A stretch of DNA of 64,000 bases from Serratia symbiotica (GCA_024160085.1 JAMDYG010000001.1:682001-746000); one strand, 5' to 3'. Shown: positions 1 to 12,300, counted from the stretch's first letter. Notes: generated by a model not told the origin, from the letters alone. Numbers and translations: made by a program.

Positions 1-210
1 AATATAGTTCCGGTCAACCTGTTGGTTTGTTCGGTGATCGCCGCGTTAGCTTCGGTACTAGGTGATCTGGTCGAAAGCATGTTCAAACGTGAAGCAGGTA
101 TTAAAGACAGTGGGCGTCTGATACCGGGCCATGGCGGTATACTGGATCGCATTGACAGCCTGACCGCAGCGGTACCTGTATTTGCCTGCATGATGCTGTT
201 AGTGTTTTAA
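1..210 (+). CDS. cdsA: Phosphatidate cytidylyltransferase, C-terminal part (cut by window edge)
   Basis: The reading frame is open from base 1 and ends in TAA at 208-210, so only the last 69 residues are present. CdsA makes CDP-diacylglycerol from phosphatidic acid and CTP in the inner membrane, the entry point to all phospholipids. The visible part contains the conserved CdsA signature region ([18 protein letters not shown], then [12 protein letters not shown]) followed by the last hydrophobic helix. It matches the E. coli C terminus closely, ending a few residues earlier (LLVF). It lies just upstream of rseP, as in other enterobacteria. Confidence 0.95.
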   Translation, partial: NIVPVNLLVCSVIAALASVLGDLVESMFKREAGIKDSGRLIPGHGGILDRIDSLTAAVPVFACMMLLVF

Positions 211-238
211 TCCGTCAATGGTGGGGAGTGAAGGGATA

Positions 239-1594
239 ATGTTTAGCATGCTATGGAACCTGTTGGCGTTTTTGGTGGCGCTTGGTGTATTAGTTACCGT
301 CCACGAGTTCGGGCATTTTTGGGTTGCCCGCCGATGTGGTGTGCGTGTAGAACGCTTCTGTATCGGATTTGGCCGTGCCCTGTGGTGCTGCTATGACCGT
401 CAGGGTACGGAGTATGTTATCGCTCTTATTCCGTTGGGTGGCTATGTGAAGATGCTGGATGAGCGGGTGGAAGCAGTTGCGCCTGCACGCCGCCATCAGG
501 CTTTCAACAATAAACCCATCTGGCAACGCACAGCGATCGTCAGCGCTGGTCCCATCGCCAACTTCTTATTTGCTATTCTGGCTTATTGGCTGGTGTTCAT
601 CATCGGTATTCCTGCCTTCCGTCCAGTCGTCGGTGAAGTCTCGCCGCAGTCCATCGCCGCAAAGGCCGAAATTTCTCCCGGAATGGAACTTAAGTCGGTT
701 GATGGTATCGAAACGCCTGATTGGGAATCCGTTCGTCTAGCGTTAGTGGCGAAGATTGGTGACAGGAAAACTGAGGTGGGTATGGCACCGTTCGGTTCTT
801 CGCAACAGGTGATCAAGACTTTGGATCTGCGCCAGTGGAACTTTGAACCAGATAAACAGGATCTCATGGTGGCGCTGGGTATTATTCCACGCGGCCCACA
901 GATAGAATCAGTGCTTGCCGAAGTGCAGCTGGATTCAGCGGCGCAAAAGGCAGGATTACACGTAGGGGATAGGATCGTCAAAATCGATGATCAACGGCTG
1001 GATGGTTGGCAAACATTGGTTAAGCGAATTCATGATAGCCCAGGCAAGCCGATGGCTTTGGAGATCAAAAGAAACGGCCTCCCCTTGTTTTTGACGCTGA
1101 TCCCAGATACAAAAACGATGGGAAAAGGCAAATCGGTAGGGTTTGCTGGCATTATTCCGAAAGTGCTGCCTCTGTCGGAAGAGTATAAGATGATCCATCA
1201 ATATGGATGGCTCCCTGCGCTGTATCAGGCCAGTGACAAAACTTGGTATATGATGCGGCTTACGGTCAGCATGCTGGGTAAATTGATAATTGGTGACGTA
1301 AAGCTAAGTAACCTGAGTGGCCCGATTTCAATTGCGCAGGGAGCAGGAGCGTCAGCCGGGAGCGGATTGGTGTATTATCTGATGTTCCTGGCGTTAATTA
1401 GTTTCAACCTAGGGATCATCAATCTGTTCCCTTTACCGGTGTTAGATGGTGGGCATCTCCTCTTCCTAGCGATAGAAAAGTTGAAGGGGAAGCCGGTTTC
1501 TGAGCGAGTACAGGATTACAGCTACCGCATAGGTTCGATCATGCTGGTATTGCTGATGGGTCTTGCACTTTTCAATGATTTTTCTCGCCTTTAG
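239..1594 (+). CDS. rseP: Site-2 intramembrane zinc protease RseP
   Basis: RseP cuts the anti-sigma factor RseA inside the inner membrane after DegS cleavage, releasing sigma E; it also clears signal peptide remnants. I chose the ATG at 239 because it follows a GGAG-type ribosome site and places the zinc motif HEFGH at residues 22-26, exactly as in E. coli. A GTG at 218 is in frame but less likely. The protein has 451 residues, against 450 in E. coli. Visible parts are the N-terminal membrane helix with HEFGH, two central PDZ domains, and the second active-site motif with the metal-ligand Asp (VLDGGH) near the C terminus. It sits between cdsA and bamA, so a regulator of the sigma E response precedes a main sigma E client. 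Confidence 0.96.
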   Translation: MFSMLWNLLAFLVALGVLVTVHEFGHFWVARRCGVRVERFCIGFGRALWCCYDRQGTEYVIALIPLGGYVKMLDERVEAVAPARRHQAFNNKPIWQRTAIVSAGPIANFLFAILAYWLVFIIGIPAFRPVVGEVSPQSIAAKAEISPGMELKSVDGIETPDWESVRLALVAKIGDRKTEVGMAPFGSSQQVIKTLDLRQWNFEPDKQDLMVALGIIPRGPQIESVLAEVQLDSAAQKAGLHVGDRIVKIDDQRLDGWQTLVKRIHDSPGKPMALEIKRNGLPLFLTLIPDTKTMGKGKSVGFAGIIPKVLPLSEEYKMIHQYGWLPALYQASDKTWYMMRLTVSMLGKLIIGDVKLSNLSGPISIAQGAGASAGSGLVYYLMFLALISFNLGIINLFPLPVLDGGHLLFLAIEKLKGKPVSERVQDYSYRIGSIMLVLLMGLALFNDFSRL

Positions 1595-1629
1595 GGGCGG
1601 GGATAGGTTAGGAAGAACGCATAACAACG

Positions 1630-4035
1630 ATGGCGATGAAAAAGTTGCTCATAGCGGCGCTGCTGTTTAGCAGCGCCACCGTATACAGTGCAGACGGGTT
1701 CGTAGTAAAGGACATTCATTTCGAAGGGCTGCAACGGGTCACTATCGGTGCGGCGTTGCTTAACATGCCGGTTCGTGTAGGCGATACCATCACTGACGAT
1801 GATATCGGTAATACCGTCCGTGCTTTGTTTGCCACCGGAAATTTCGAGGATATTCGCGTGCTACGCGATTGTAATACGCTGATTGTTCAAGTTAAGGAAC
1901 GTCCTACAATAGCCAGCATTACTTTCTCCGGCAACAAGTCGGTAAAAGATGACATGCTAAAGCAGAATCTAGAATCCTCTGGCGTTCGGGTTGGCGAGGC
2001 CCTTGACCGCACTACGATTTCCAGCATTGAAAAAGGGTTGGAAGATTTCTACTACAGCGTCGGTAAATACTGTGCATCTGTGAAAACCGTAGTGACACCG
2101 CTGCCTCGCAACCGCGTCGATCTGAAATTGGTTTTCACGGGAGGGGTCTCTGCCAAGATCCAACAAATCAACATCGTTGGTAACCATGCTTTCACTAATG
2201 ATGAACTGATCTCACGTTTCCAACTGCGTAACGAAGTGCCGTGGTGGAACTTGGTCGGCGATCGCAAATATCAGAAACAGAAACTGTCGGGCGATCTCGA
2301 AAATCTGCGCAGCTTCTATCTAGATCGCGGTTACGCGCGCTTCAACATCGATTCTACCCAAGTTAGTTTGACGCCAGATAAAAAAGGCATCTACATCACC
2401 ATCAACATGACTGAAGGCGAACAGTACAAACTGTCTGAGGTGGTAGTGAATGGCAACTTAGCGGGGCACTTGCAGGAAGCTGCCCAGTTAACTAAAATTG
2501 GACAGGGTGAACTATATAACGGTGGTAAAGTAACCAACATGGAAGACAACATCAAGACGATGTTGGGCCGTTACGGTTACGCCTACCCGCATGTCGCCAC
2601 CAAGCCAGAAATTAACTACCAGGATAAAACCGTCAAACTCCATGTAAATGTTAATGCGGGTAACCGCTTCTACGTGCGTCGTATTAAGTTTGAAGGTAAC
2701 GACACCAGTAAAGATTCCGTATTGCGCCGTGAAATGCGTCAGATGGAAGGAGCTTGGTTGGGCAACGTTCAGGTCGAACAGGGTAAAGAGCGCCTGAATC
2801 GTCTGGGTTATTTCGAGACGGTTGATGTGGAAACCAAGCATGTGCCGAGTAGCACCGATCAGGTTGACGTCATCTACAAAGTTAAAGAACGTAATACCGG
2901 TAGTTTCAACTTCGGCATTGGCTATGGCACAGAAAGCGGTGTCAACTTTAAAATGGGCATGCAGCAGGACAATTGGCTAGGTACCGGTTATTCCGTCGGC
3001 ATCAATGGATCTAAGAACAGTTACCAGACTTACACTGAACTGTCGGTCACTGACCCGTACTTCACTATGGATGGCGTGAGCTTGGATGGTCGGGTTTTCT
3101 ACAACAACTTTAAAGCGGATAACGCCGATCTTTCTGATTATACTAATAAGAGTTATGGGGTTAATGGCACCCTGGGTTTACCGATCAACGAAAACAACTC
3201 GTTGCGTGGCGGTTTGGGCTATGTGCATAACGGTATGTCGAACATGCAGCCTCAAATCGCCATGTGGCGCTACTTGAAGTCAGTGGGGATGAAGCCGAAC
3301 ACTGTCGATCGCGCCAGCTACTCAGCCGACGACTTTACCTTAAATCTGGGCTGGACTCACAATGATCTGGATCGCGGCTACTTCCCAACTTCTGGTAACC
3401 GCACCACGTTAAATGGCAAGGTCACCATTCCTGGCTCGGATAACAAATACTACAAAGTAATCTTAGATAGCGTTCAGTACGTGCCTATCAATAATGATCA
3501 CACCTGGGTGTTGTTGGGTCGTGGCCGTATGGGTTACGCCGATGGTCTGGGCGGCAAGGAAACACCGTTCTATGAGAATTTCTATGCCGGCGGTTCAAGC
3601 ACTTTGCGCGGCTTACAGTCCAACACCATTGGCCCGAAGGCAGTATACTATAATTCCCACTTACATAGCTGTGCCGACAAGGCAAAGATTTGCAATTCAG
3701 ATGATGCCGTAGGCGGTAATGCCATGGCAGTCGCCAGCCTTGAATTGATTACCCCAACACCATTTATTAGTGAGAAATATGCCAAATCGGTGCGTACCTC
3801 TCTGTTCTTGGATACGGGTACGGTGTGGGATACCAAATGGCAGAATACCGCTGATACTCTCAAGTACGATGTGCCTAATTACAATCAGGTAAGCAATATT
3901 CGTGCTTCTTTCGGTGTCGCGTTACAATGGATGTCACCGCTGGGGCCGTTGGTGTTCTCCTATGCTAAACCGCTAAAAAAACACGATGGTGACAAGTCTG
4001 AACAGTTCCAGTTTAATATTGGCAAAACCTGGTAA
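1630..4035 (+). CDS. bamA: Outer membrane protein assembly factor BamA
   Basis: BamA is the essential core of the BAM complex, which folds beta-barrel proteins into the outer membrane. The 801-residue product (about 810 in E. coli) starts with a signal peptide ([15 protein letters not shown], cleavage expected near YSA/DGF). Five POTRA domains follow to about residue 420, then a C-terminal 16-strand barrel ending in the insertion signal FNIGKTW. The loop 6 motif, normally VRGF/Y, reads LRGLQ here; the key Arg is kept. The extracellular segment between the TIGPK motif and the DDAVGG region is shorter than in E. coli, which accounts for most of the length difference. The frame is intact. Confidence 0.97.
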   Translation: MAMKKLLIAALLFSSATVYSADGFVVKDIHFEGLQRVTIGAALLNMPVRVGDTITDDDIGNTVRALFATGNFEDIRVLRDCNTLIVQVKERPTIASITFSGNKSVKDDMLKQNLESSGVRVGEALDRTTISSIEKGLEDFYYSVGKYCASVKTVVTPLPRNRVDLKLVFTGGVSAKIQQINIVGNHAFTNDELISRFQLRNEVPWWNLVGDRKYQKQKLSGDLENLRSFYLDRGYARFNIDSTQVSLTPDKKGIYITINMTEGEQYKLSEVVVNGNLAGHLQEAAQLTKIGQGELYNGGKVTNMEDNIKTMLGRYGYAYPHVATKPEINYQDKTVKLHVNVNAGNRFYVRRIKFEGNDTSKDSVLRREMRQMEGAWLGNVQVEQGKERLNRLGYFETVDVETKHVPSSTDQVDVIYKVKERNTGSFNFGIGYGTESGVNFKMGMQQDNWLGTGYSVGINGSKNSYQTYTELSVTDPYFTMDGVSLDGRVFYNNFKADNADLSDYTNKSYGVNGTLGLPINENNSLRGGLGYVHNGMSNMQPQIAMWRYLKSVGMKPNTVDRASYSADDFTLNLGWTHNDLDRGYFPTSGNRTTLNGKVTIPGSDNKYYKVILDSVQYVPINNDHTWVLLGRGRMGYADGLGGKETPFYENFYAGGSSTLRGLQSNTIGPKAVYYNSHLHSCADKAKICNSDDAVGGNAMAVASLELITPTPFISEKYAKSVRTSLFLDTGTVWDTKWQNTADTLKYDVPNYNQVSNIRASFGVALQWMSPLGPLVFSYAKPLKKHDGDKSEQFQFNIGKTW

Positions 4036-4393
4036 AGGGTTTCTCCTCAGGCCAATAAAGAAGTTATACCCTAAATAATTAGAGTTGCAGGATGCAGCAA
4101 CGCAGTGATAAATCAGTCGGGAACCAATTTAAACAGTGCTTGTGCTGGGCCGCAGGCTGAACCTTAGGAATGAGGTTCATTAATCCATAAGCGTTTACAC
4201 CAGTCAGTGACTGGGGTGAGCGAGGAAGGCTAACGCACAGGCAACGCGAAGTATGATAAGTATTTCAAGAATCGCAAATGCCAGGCATCCGTGAGCGGAG
4301 AGTCACATCTCATTATGTTTAGCAGGATAAGTCTGGCAGATTATATACTTCGGTATCATATGACACAAATGGGTAGATGGTAAGGAGTCTATA
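4036..4393. repeat. bamA-skp gap filled by a degenerate ~200 bp dispersed repeat
   Basis: There is no gene in this 358-base gap. About 4064-4264 reads as a copy of a known type of enterobacterial intergenic repeat. Its left end is TATACCCTAAATAATTAGAG and its right end contains GCGAAGTATGATAAGTAT; read on the opposite strand the right end resembles the left, so the ends form imperfect inverted repeats. A weaker relative lies at 5925-6092, sharing GATAAATCAGTC, the AACCTTAG/GAGCCTTAG core and a TGACTG(G)GGTGAGC segment. The remaining bases up to the skp ribosome site (TAAGGAG at 4381-4387) probably carry its promoter, but I could not fix one. Confidence 0.55.
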
Positions 4394-4891
4394 GTGAAAA
4401 AGTGGTTGTGTGCTGCAGGCCTCGGTTTAGCAATGGCTGCTTCAGCGGGTGTTCAGGTAGCAGATAAAATCGCTGTCGTTAACATCTCAAGCATTTTTCA
4501 ACAGTTGCCAGCACGTGAGACCGTAGATAAAAAATTAGAAAATGAGTTTAAAGGCCGTGCGGGCGAACTCCAGAACATGGAGCATAGCCTTCAGACCAAA
4601 ATGCAGCGTCTACAGCAGGATAGTGCTACCATGAAAGACAGTGATCGCAGCAAGTTGGAAAAAGAAGTAATGACGCAGCGTGAGCAATTCTCTCGGAAAG
4701 CACATGCTTTCGAGCAGGATAACCTCCGCCGTCAGATGGAAGAACGTAACAAAATACTTAGCCGTATTCAGGATGCGGTGAAATCTGTTGCTAGCAAGGA
4801 GGGCTATGACTTAGTGATCGACGCTAATGCCGTTGCCTACGTAAGTTCTTCTAAAGACATCACGGCTGACGTGCTGAAACAGGTTAAATAA
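4394..4891 (+). CDS. skp: Periplasmic chaperone Skp
   Basis: Skp is a trimeric jellyfish-shaped chaperone that holds unfolded outer-membrane proteins in the periplasm and delivers them to BAM. The product has 165 residues (161 in E. coli), with a signal peptide [19 protein letters not shown], a small beta body, a long Gln/Glu/Lys-rich coiled-coil arm (about residues 50-120) and the conserved end [11 protein letters not shown]. The start is GTG at 4394, placed by a TAAGGAG ribosome site. The mature N terminus ([14 protein letters not shown]) is slightly longer than in E. coli. Only 4 bases separate it from lpxD, so the two are probably co-transcribed. Confidence 0.95.
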   Translation: MKKWLCAAGLGLAMAASAGVQVADKIAVVNISSIFQQLPARETVDKKLENEFKGRAGELQNMEHSLQTKMQRLQQDSATMKDSDRSKLEKEVMTQREQFSRKAHAFEQDNLRRQMEERNKILSRIQDAVKSVASKEGYDLVIDANAVAYVSSSKDITADVLKQVK

Positions 4892-4895
4892 CAAT

Positions 4896-5924
4896 ATGTT
4901 TTCAATTCGACTGGCTGATTTAGCGCAGCAGTTGAATGCACAATTGTACGGTGATGGCGAACTCGTCATCACCGGCATAGCTTCAATGCATTCGGCACAG
5001 GCTGGCCAAATCACGTTTTTGTCAAACAGTCGCTATCAAGAGCAACTAGCCTCCTGCCAGGCGAGCGCTGTGGTGCTCACCGAGGCAGATTTACCCCACT
5101 GCCGTTCTGCAGCGCTGGTGGTTAAAAACCCTTACCTAACTTATGCATACATGGCGCAGTTGATGGATACCACCCCACTTCCCGCACAGGAAATCGCGCC
5201 AAGCGCGGTGATTTCGCCTACAGCAATGCTGGGGCAGCATGTCGCCATTGGGGCGAATGCGGTGATCGAGACAGGTGCGGTACTTGGCGATCATGTGGTC
5301 ATTGGCCCAGGCTGCTTTATCGGCAAATGTGCACGTATCGGCGCGGGTACGCGTCTATGGGCTAACGTCACTATTTATCACGAGGTCGAGATCGGCCAGC
5401 ATTGTTTGATCCAGTCCGGTACAGTGATCGGTGCTGATGGTTTTGGCTATGCCAACGAACACGGTAACTGGATCAAGATCCCGCAGTTGGGTACGGTGAT
5501 TATTGGTGATCGTGTGGAGATTGGCGCTTGCACCACTATTGACCGAGGCGCGTTGGATAACACCCTGATTGGGAACGGTGTTATCATCGACAACCAATGT
5601 CAGATTGCACACAATGTGGTGATTGGCGATAATACTGCCGTTGCTGGCGGTGTGATCATGGCAGGCAGCTTGAAAATAGGACGTTATTGCCAGATCGGCG
5701 GCGCCAGCGTACTCAATGGTCACATGGCGATTGCTGATAAGGTAGTGGTCACCGGAATGGGAATGGTCATGCGACCCATCACTGAACCTGGGGTATACTC
5801 ATCGGGCATTCCGTTACAACCCAGTAAGGTATGGCGTAAAACTGCTGCATTGGTGATGAATATCGATGAGATTAGCAAGCGCTTGAAAGCTGTCGAACGA
5901 AAAGTTGGAAAAGACGATACCTGA
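4896..5924 (+). CDS. lpxD: UDP-3-O-acyl-glucosamine N-acyltransferase LpxD
   Basis: LpxD catalyses the third step of lipid A synthesis, adding 3-hydroxymyristate to the 2-amino group of UDP-3-O-acyl-glucosamine. The 342-residue product (341 in E. coli) has an N-terminal uridine-binding domain, then a left-handed beta helix of hexapeptide repeats from about residue 105 to 310, with many I-G-x-x-x-x turns. The segment around [16 protein letters not shown] carries the expected catalytic His. A C-terminal helix follows ([15 protein letters not shown]). Its neighbours fabZ, lpxA and lpxB act in the same or a linked pathway. Confidence 0.96.
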   Translation: MFSIRLADLAQQLNAQLYGDGELVITGIASMHSAQAGQITFLSNSRYQEQLASCQASAVVLTEADLPHCRSAALVVKNPYLTYAYMAQLMDTTPLPAQEIAPSAVISPTAMLGQHVAIGANAVIETGAVLGDHVVIGPGCFIGKCARIGAGTRLWANVTIYHEVEIGQHCLIQSGTVIGADGFGYANEHGNWIKIPQLGTVIIGDRVEIGACTTIDRGALDNTLIGNGVIIDNQCQIAHNVVIGDNTAVAGGVIMAGSLKIGRYCQIGGASVLNGHMAIADKVVVTGMGMVMRPITEPGVYSSGIPLQPSKVWRKTAALVMNIDEISKRLKAVERKVGKDDT

Positions 5925-6259
5925 TAAATGGTACGATGCATTATGGTGGTAACTGAGCGATAAATCAGTCATAAAGCGGTTTAAATAGCGCAGGTGGAGC
6001 CTTAGAAAAGGCTCATAATCCCCTCGAGCATAGACTATTATGTGACTGAGGTGAGCAAAGGCAGCTAACAAAAATGCAGTTTATCAGATAAATGGTCTAA
6101 TCACCTACTCGTCCACACTGCTGAGTACTAAACGAAACGCGTTGGTTATGAGACCAAAAGTGTAAAGAGTTGCTAATTTGCGGCCTGTACGATGATCTCT
6201 TCTGGGGTCAGCGCAGGCCGTGTTGTTAATGTCATCAGTTTAAATACAGGAAGAGTATT
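5925..6259. repeat. lpxD-fabZ gap with a second, more decayed copy of the dispersed repeat
   Basis: There is no gene in this 335-base gap, which is longer than the equivalent spacer in E. coli. From about 5925 to 6092 it shares ordered blocks with the bamA-skp repeat: GATAAATCAGTC, TTTAAATAG, GGAGCCTTAG, TGACTGAGGTGAGC and GCTAAC. The terminal inverted ends are nearly gone. Further right, GGCCTG at 6181-6186 and CAGGCC at 6214-6219 can pair over a long loop. The fabZ ribosome site (AGGAAGAG) lies just before 6260. Confidence 0.45.
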
Positions 6260-6715
6260 TTGATTACTGACACTCATACTCTGGATATTGCAGAAATTTT
6301 AGAATTGCTTCCTCACCGTTACCCTTTCTTGCTGGTTGATCGCGTCCTCGATTTTGAGGAGCACAAGTTCCTCCGTGCGGTGAAGAACATATCTGTGAAT
6401 GAGCCGTTTTTCCAAGGACATTTCCCTGGAAAACCGATTTTCCCAGGTGTATTGATTTTGGAAGCCATGGCACAAGCCACCGGCATCTTGGCGTTTAAAA
6501 GCGTCGGTAAACTGGAGCCAGGCGAGCTGTACTATTTCGCTGGTATTGACGAAGCTCGCTTCAAGCGTCCGGTAGTGCCTGGCGCTCAGATGATCATGGA
6601 AGTTACCTTTGAGAAAACCTGCCGTGGTTTGACGCGTTTTAAAGGCGTGGCGATGGTTGATGGTAAAATTGTCTGCGAAGCAACCATGATGTGTGCCCGC
6701 AGCCGGGAGGCTTAA
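6260..6715 (+). CDS. fabZ: 3-hydroxyacyl-ACP dehydratase FabZ
   Basis: FabZ removes water from 3-hydroxyacyl-ACP in each round of fatty acid elongation. It competes with LpxA and LpxD for 3-hydroxymyristoyl-ACP, which explains its place in the lpx cluster. The start is TTG at 6260 with an AGGAAGAG ribosome site; a TTG start is also used in E. coli. The 151-residue hot-dog protein contains [14 protein letters not shown] and the active-site stretch [20 protein letters not shown], which holds the catalytic His and Glu. It is intact and ends 3 bases before lpxA. Confidence 0.96.
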   Translation: MITDTHTLDIAEILELLPHRYPFLLVDRVLDFEEHKFLRAVKNISVNEPFFQGHFPGKPIFPGVLILEAMAQATGILAFKSVGKLEPGELYYFAGIDEARFKRPVVPGAQMIMEVTFEKTCRGLTRFKGVAMVDGKIVCEATMMCARSREA

Positions 6716-6718
6716 TCC

Positions 6719-7507
6719 GTGATTGACGAAACTGCCTTTATCCACCCCAGTGCGATAGTCGAGGAAGGTGCTGTTATTGGTGCCGGCGCATATATTGGTG
6801 CCTTCTGCTATGTCGGCTCTCAGGTGGAAATAGGCATTGGCACGGTACTGAAATCTCATGTTGTGGTGAATGGCATAACCAAAATTGGCCGCGATAACCA
6901 GATCTATCAGTTCGCCTCTATTGGTGAAGTGAATCAAGATTTGAAATACGAAGGCGAGCCAACGCGTATTGAAGTGGGTGACCGCAATCGCATCCGCGAA
7001 AGCGTCACTATCCATCGCGGTACTGCGCAGGGAACTGGCCTGACTAAAGTAGGTAATGACAACCTGCTGATGGTTAACGTGCACATTGCACATGATTGTG
7101 TGGCCGGTAACGCCTGTGTGCTGGCAAACAACGTCACGTTGGCGGGGCATGTGGAGGTCGATGACTATGCCATTATCGGCGGTATGACGGCGATCCATCA
7201 ATTCTGCATTATTGGCGCGCATGTGATGGTGGGGGGATGCTCCGGGGTTACTCAGGATGTGCCTCCTTTCGTCATTGCCCAGGGTAACCATGCTACGCCG
7301 ATCGGCGTTAACGCTATTGGCCTGAAACGCCGAGGTTTTGATAAGGATGAGATGCAGACGATCCGTAACGCTTACAAGATCCTTTATCGCCGTGAGAAAA
7401 CGCTAGATCAAGCGAAGGCAGAAATCGAAGCTCTGGCTAAAGAGCAGCCAGTGGTACAGCAGATCCTCGATTTTTTCACCCGTTCAACCCGAGGTATTAT
7501 TCGCTGA
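6719..7507 (+). CDS. lpxA: UDP-N-acetylglucosamine acyltransferase LpxA
   Basis: LpxA starts lipid A synthesis by moving 3-hydroxymyristate from ACP to the 3-hydroxyl of UDP-GlcNAc. The 262-residue product is the usual length. It has an N-terminal left-handed beta helix of hexapeptide repeats, with the catalytic His in the segment [11 protein letters not shown], and a C-terminal helical domain ([20 protein letters not shown]) that binds ACP. Translation starts at GTG 6719, almost touching the fabZ stop, which suggests coupling. lpxB follows 3 bases downstream. Confidence 0.96.
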   Translation: MIDETAFIHPSAIVEEGAVIGAGAYIGAFCYVGSQVEIGIGTVLKSHVVVNGITKIGRDNQIYQFASIGEVNQDLKYEGEPTRIEVGDRNRIRESVTIHRGTAQGTGLTKVGNDNLLMVNVHIAHDCVAGNACVLANNVTLAGHVEVDDYAIIGGMTAIHQFCIIGAHVMVGGCSGVTQDVPPFVIAQGNHATPIGVNAIGLKRRGFDKDEMQTIRNAYKILYRREKTLDQAKAEIEALAKEQPVVQQILDFFTRSTRGIIR

Positions 7508-7510
7508 CCT

Positions 7511-8659
7511 ATGCCAAAGCGCCCACTAACCATTGGATTAGTCGTCGGAGAAACCTCCGGTGATATTCTTGGCACCGGATTAATCCGCGCGCTCAAGGCA
7601 CGGGCACCCAACGCGCGTTTTGTTGGCGTCGCTGGCCCACTGATGCAGGCCGAAGGCTGTGAGGCATGGTACGAAATGGAAGAACTGGCGGTAATGGGTG
7701 TGGTGGAAGTGCTGGAGTGTTTGCCACGCCTACTCAAGCTCCGCAAGGATTTGACCCGCCGCTTCAGCGACTTAAAGCCGGATGTGTTTGTCGGCATCGA
7801 TGCGCCGGACTTCAACATCAAGCTAGAAGGCCGTCTTAAGCAGCGTGGCATTTGCACTATCCACTATGTCAGCCCATCGGTCTGGGCTTGGCGTCAGAAG
7901 CGAGTTTTCAAAATTGGCAAAGCCACCGATTTGGTGCTGACTTTTCTCCCTTTCGAAAAAGCGTTTTATGACCGTTTCAATGTTCCGTGCCGGTTTATCG
8001 GCCACACTATGGCAGATGCTATGCCACTACAGCCGGATCGACTGGCAGCGCGTGTTGCGTTGGGTATTGACCCACAGGTGCGTTGTCTGGCACTGTTGCC
8101 CGGCAGCCGCAGCGCAGAAGTTGAGATGCTGAGCGCTGATTTCCTGAAAACCGTGCAACGGTTGCGTAGCCATTATCCAGATTTGGAAGTGGTGGTGCCG
8201 TTGGTCAACGCCAAGCGGCGCGAGCAGTTCGAACGCATTAAGGCCGAAGTGGCACCGGAGCTGACTGTACATCTGCTGAACTGGCAGGGGCGCGAAGCGA
8301 TGATAGCCAGCAACGTGGCGTTGTTGGCATCGGGCACTGCTGCGCTGGAGTGCATGTTAGCCAAGTGTCCGATGGTGGTGGGTTACCGCATGAAGTCATT
8401 TACCTTTTGGATGGCGCAACGGCTGGTGAAGACTCCTTATATATCACTACCCAACCTGTTGGCGGGACGAAAAATTGTTACCGAGCTACTGCAAGATGAT
8501 TGCGTGCCGGACAAGCTAGCAGCGGCATTGATGCCGTTGCTGGAAGACAGCTCGCAGAGTGAAAAACTGAAGCAGGCATTCCTGAGCTTGCACCAAAGTA
8601 TCCGCTGTGGTGCCGATGAACAGGCCGCTCAGGCGGTATTGGAACGGGCGTTAGCATGA
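7511..8659 (+). CDS. lpxB: Lipid-A-disaccharide synthase LpxB
   Basis: LpxB joins lipid X to UDP-2,3-diacylglucosamine, forming the beta-1,6 disaccharide of lipid A; it is a peripheral inner-membrane glycosyltransferase (GT19). The 382-residue product has the family's N-terminal motif [13 protein letters not shown], then [10 protein letters not shown], and the nucleotide-sugar motifs [11 protein letters not shown] and ASGTAALE. It is intact. Its TGA stop overlaps the rnhB start as ATGA, so translation is probably coupled. Confidence 0.96.
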   Translation: MPKRPLTIGLVVGETSGDILGTGLIRALKARAPNARFVGVAGPLMQAEGCEAWYEMEELAVMGVVEVLECLPRLLKLRKDLTRRFSDLKPDVFVGIDAPDFNIKLEGRLKQRGICTIHYVSPSVWAWRQKRVFKIGKATDLVLTFLPFEKAFYDRFNVPCRFIGHTMADAMPLQPDRLAARVALGIDPQVRCLALLPGSRSAEVEMLSADFLKTVQRLRSHYPDLEVVVPLVNAKRREQFERIKAEVAPELTVHLLNWQGREAMIASNVALLASGTAALECMLAKCPMVVGYRMKSFTFWMAQRLVKTPYISLPNLLAGRKIVTELLQDDCVPDKLAAALMPLLEDSSQSEKLKQAFLSLHQSIRCGADEQAAQAVLERALA

Positions 8660-9249
8660 TTAAACCTTTTATCTATCCCTCTGCACTGCTGATTGCCGGT
8701 GTAGATGAGGTAGGTCGTGGCCCGCTAGTTGGTGCCGTGATGACCGCTGCGGTGATCCTAGATCCGGCGCAGCCGATTGTCGGCTTGGCAGACTCGAAAA
8801 AGCTCAGTGAAAAGCGCCGCCTGGCACTATATAAGGAAATTATCGCCAAGGCATTGTCCTGGAGCCTGGGGCGTGCTGAGCCGGAAGAGATTGACCGGTT
8901 GAATATTCTGCACGCCACTATGCTGGCGATACAGAGGGCGGTTGCTGGGTTGCCTATTGTACCGGATATGGTGCTGATCGACGGTAACCGCTGCCCAACG
9001 TTACCAATGCGCTCGCAGGCGGTGGTGAAGGGTGACAGCCGCGTGGCGGAAATCAGCGCGGCGTCGATTCTTGCTAAGGTTACACGCGATCAAGAAATGA
9101 TTGAGTTAGATCGTGTGTTCCCTGGCTACGGCTTCGCGCAACATAAGGGCTACCCGACCGCCTTCCATCTGGAGCAACTAGCTGTGCTGGGAGCGACCAA
9201 ACACCACCGCCGCAGTTTTGCTCCGGTGAGAAGTGTGCTGGAGCTATAA
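8656..9249 (+). CDS. rnhB: Ribonuclease HII
   Basis: RNase HII cuts RNA in RNA-DNA hybrids and starts removal of single ribonucleotides from DNA. The product has 197 residues (198 in E. coli). Visible type 2 motifs are [14 protein letters not shown] with the first catalytic Asp/Glu pair, [12 protein letters not shown], the VLIDGNRCP segment, and the final Asp region KVTRDQEM. The start overlaps the lpxB stop by 4 bases, and dnaE follows after a 66-base gap, the same order as in E. coli. Confidence 0.95.
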   Translation: MIKPFIYPSALLIAGVDEVGRGPLVGAVMTAAVILDPAQPIVGLADSKKLSEKRRLALYKEIIAKALSWSLGRAEPEEIDRLNILHATMLAIQRAVAGLPIVPDMVLIDGNRCPTLPMRSQAVVKGDSRVAEISAASILAKVTRDQEMIELDRVFPGYGFAQHKGYPTAFHLEQLAVLGATKHHRRSFAPVRSVLEL

Positions 9250-9315
9250 GCTGCAATGCGTAAGCGTTAACCTTGGCTCGGGGTATGCCGAGCCACTTCA
9301 TTCAGGTATCTGGAT

Positions 9316-12300
9316 ATGGCCGAACCCCGTTTCATTCACTTGCGTGTTCACAGTGACTACTCGATGATTGATGGATTAGCTAAGATTGGGCCTTTGGTGA
9401 AGAGAGCCGCTGCCTTAGCCATGCCTGCTTTGGCAATCACCGACTTTACCAACTTGTGTGGTCTGGTGAAGTTCTACGGTAGTGCGCATGGGGTGGGGAT
9501 TAAACCGATCATCGGCGCAGATCTCCATGTGCAAAGCGACGTGCTAGGCGATGAGTTAGCGCAGCTCACGGTATTGGCTGCCAACAGCACAGGCTACCAG
9601 AATTTGACACTGCTGATTTCCCGCGCCTATCAGCGTGGCTACGGTGCTGCTGGGCCGATTATCAACCGCGACTGGCTGATCGAACACCGTGAAGGACTAC
9701 TACTGCTGTCGGGAGCGAGGTACGGCGACGTCGGTAAATTCCTGCTGCGCGGCAACCAGCCGCAGGTTGAGCAGTGTCTGGATTTCTACCAGCAGTATTT
9801 CCCTGATTGTTATTATCTAGAACTGATCCGCACCGGCCGTCCAGACGAAGAAAACTATCTGCACGCTGCTGTAACGTTAGCCACTGAGCGTGGTTTGCCG
9901 GTGGTGGCCACCAATGACGTGCGTTTTCTGGAAGAAGACGACTTCGATGCCCATGAAATTCGTGTAGCCATCCACGAAGGCTTTACGCTGGATGATCCCA
10001 AGCGCCCGCGCAACTACAGCTCACAGCAATATATGCGCAGTGAAGACGACATGTGCGAGCTGTTCGCCGATATCCCGGAAGCGCTGCTTAACAGCGTCGA
10101 GATCGCCAAACGTTGTAACGTGACCATTCGCTTGGGTGAATATTTTCTGCCGCAGTTCCCGACTGGCGACATGACCACCGAGGATTTTCTGGTGCTCAAG
10201 TCGAAGGAAGGGCTTAAAGAGCGTCTCACGTTCCTGTTCCCAGATCCTGAAGTGCGCGCCCAGCGTCGCCAGGAATATGATGAGCGTCTAGATGTTGAGT
10301 TAAAAGTGATTAACCAGATGGGATTTCCTGGTTACTTTTTGATCGTCATGGAGTTCATCCAGTGGTCGAAGGACAACCACGTCCCGGTAGGGCCAGGACG
10401 TGGTTCTGGTGCTGGTTCACTGGTGGCCTACGCGCTAAAAATCACCGACCTTGATCCACTAGAATTTGACCTACTGTTCGAACGTTTCCTCAACCCAGAA
10501 CGTGTTTCGATGCCAGACTTTGACGTCGATTTCTGTATGGAAAAGCGCGATCTAGTGATTGATCATGTGTCGGAGATGTATGGCCGTGAAGCAGTATCGC
10601 AGATTATCACTTTTGGCACCATGGCGGCGAAAGCAGTGATCCGCGATGTGGGCCGCGTGCTGGGTCATCCGTATGGCTTCGTTGATCGCATTGCCAAATT
10701 AGTGCCGCCTGATCCGGGCATGACGCTGGAGAAGGCGTTTGCCGCCGAACCGCAACTACCTGAAATTTATGAAGCTGATGAAGAAGTCAAAGCGCTGATC
10801 GATATGGCGCGCAAGCTGGAAGGGGCAACGCGCAACGCCGGTAAACACGCTGGCGGCGTGGTGATTGCACCGACTAAAATCACTGACTTTGCGCCGCTTT
10901 ACTGCGATGCCGAAGGTCACCACCCGGTGACTCAGTTTGACAAAAACGACGTAGAATATGCCGGGCTGGTGAAGTTTGACTTCCTTGGCCTGCGTACTTT
11001 AAGCATCATCGACTGGGCGCTGGAGATGATCAACGCACGGTGTGCCAATAGTGGTGAGCCGCCTATCGACATCGTTGCCATCCCGCTGAATGATAAGAAA
11101 AGCTTTGACATGTTGCAGCGCTCGGAAACCACTGCGGTGTTCCAGCTTGAATCGCGCGGCATGAAAGACCTGATTAAACGTCTGAAACCAGACTGTTTCG
11201 AAGATATGATCGCATTGGTGGCACTGTTCCGCCCTGGTCCGCTGCAATCGGGTATGGTGGATAACTTCATTGACCGTAAACACGGACGTGAAGAGATCTC
11301 CTACCCGGATATCCAGTGGCAGCATGAGTTGCTCAAGCCAGTGTTGGGACCGACATATGGTATCATTCTGTATCAAGAACAAGTGATGCAAATAGCTCAG
11401 GTACTAGCTGGTTATACACTGGGTGGCGCGGACATGCTGCGCCGTGCGATGGGTAAGAAGAACCCGGTCGAAATGGCCAAGCAGCGTGGTAGTTTTGAAG
11501 ATGGTGCGAAATTACGTGGCATAGACGGTGAACTGTCGGTCAAGATTTTCGATATGGTGGAAAAATTCGCCGGTTACGGTTTTAATAAATCTCACTCTGC
11601 CGCCTATGCATTGGTATCTTACCAAACGCTATGGCTAAAAGCACACTATCCGGCCGAGTTTATGGCGGCGGTAATGACCGCCGATATGGACAATACCGAC
11701 AAGGTGGTGGGGTTGGTGGATGAATGTTGGCGCATGGGGCTGAAGATCCTGCCGCCGAACATCAACAGCGGGCATTACCGTTTCCATGTTAATAATGAGG
11801 GTGAAATCGTCTATGGCATTGGCGCGATTAAAGGTGTGGGTGAGGGGCCGATCGAGGCTATTATTGAAGCGCGTAACAGTGGCGAGCAGGGCTACTTTAA
11901 AGATTTGTTTGATCTTTGCGCACGTTCAGACATTAAGAAGCTGAACTGTCGCATTCTGGAAAAGTTGATCATGTCTGGGGCGCTCGATCGTTTGGGGCCG
12001 CACCGTGCTGCGCTGATGAACTCATTAGGCGATGCGTTGAAGGCAGCCGATCAGCATGCCAAAGCGGAAGCCATCGGTCAAGTAGACATGTTTGGTGTGC
12101 TGTCGGAAGCACCAGAGCAAGTGGAGCAATCCTACGCCAACGTGCCCCGCTGGCATGAGCAGGTGGTGCTGGACGGTGAGCGGGAGACGCTAGGGTTATA
12201 CCTCACCGGCCACCCGATCACCCAGTATCTGAAGGAAATCGAACGCTATGCCGGTGGTCAGCATTTGAAAGACATGCATCCGACGGATCAGGGCAAGATG

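Noticed and set aside
290-526. Minus-strand frame inside rseP and similar long antisense frames in bamA, lpxA and accA
   Set aside because: They are shadows of strongly conserved genes and have no homology that I recognise.
5355-5723. 122-codon minus-strand frame inside lpxD
   Set aside because: Antisense to the hexapeptide repeat region; the periodic sequence keeps this frame open by chance.
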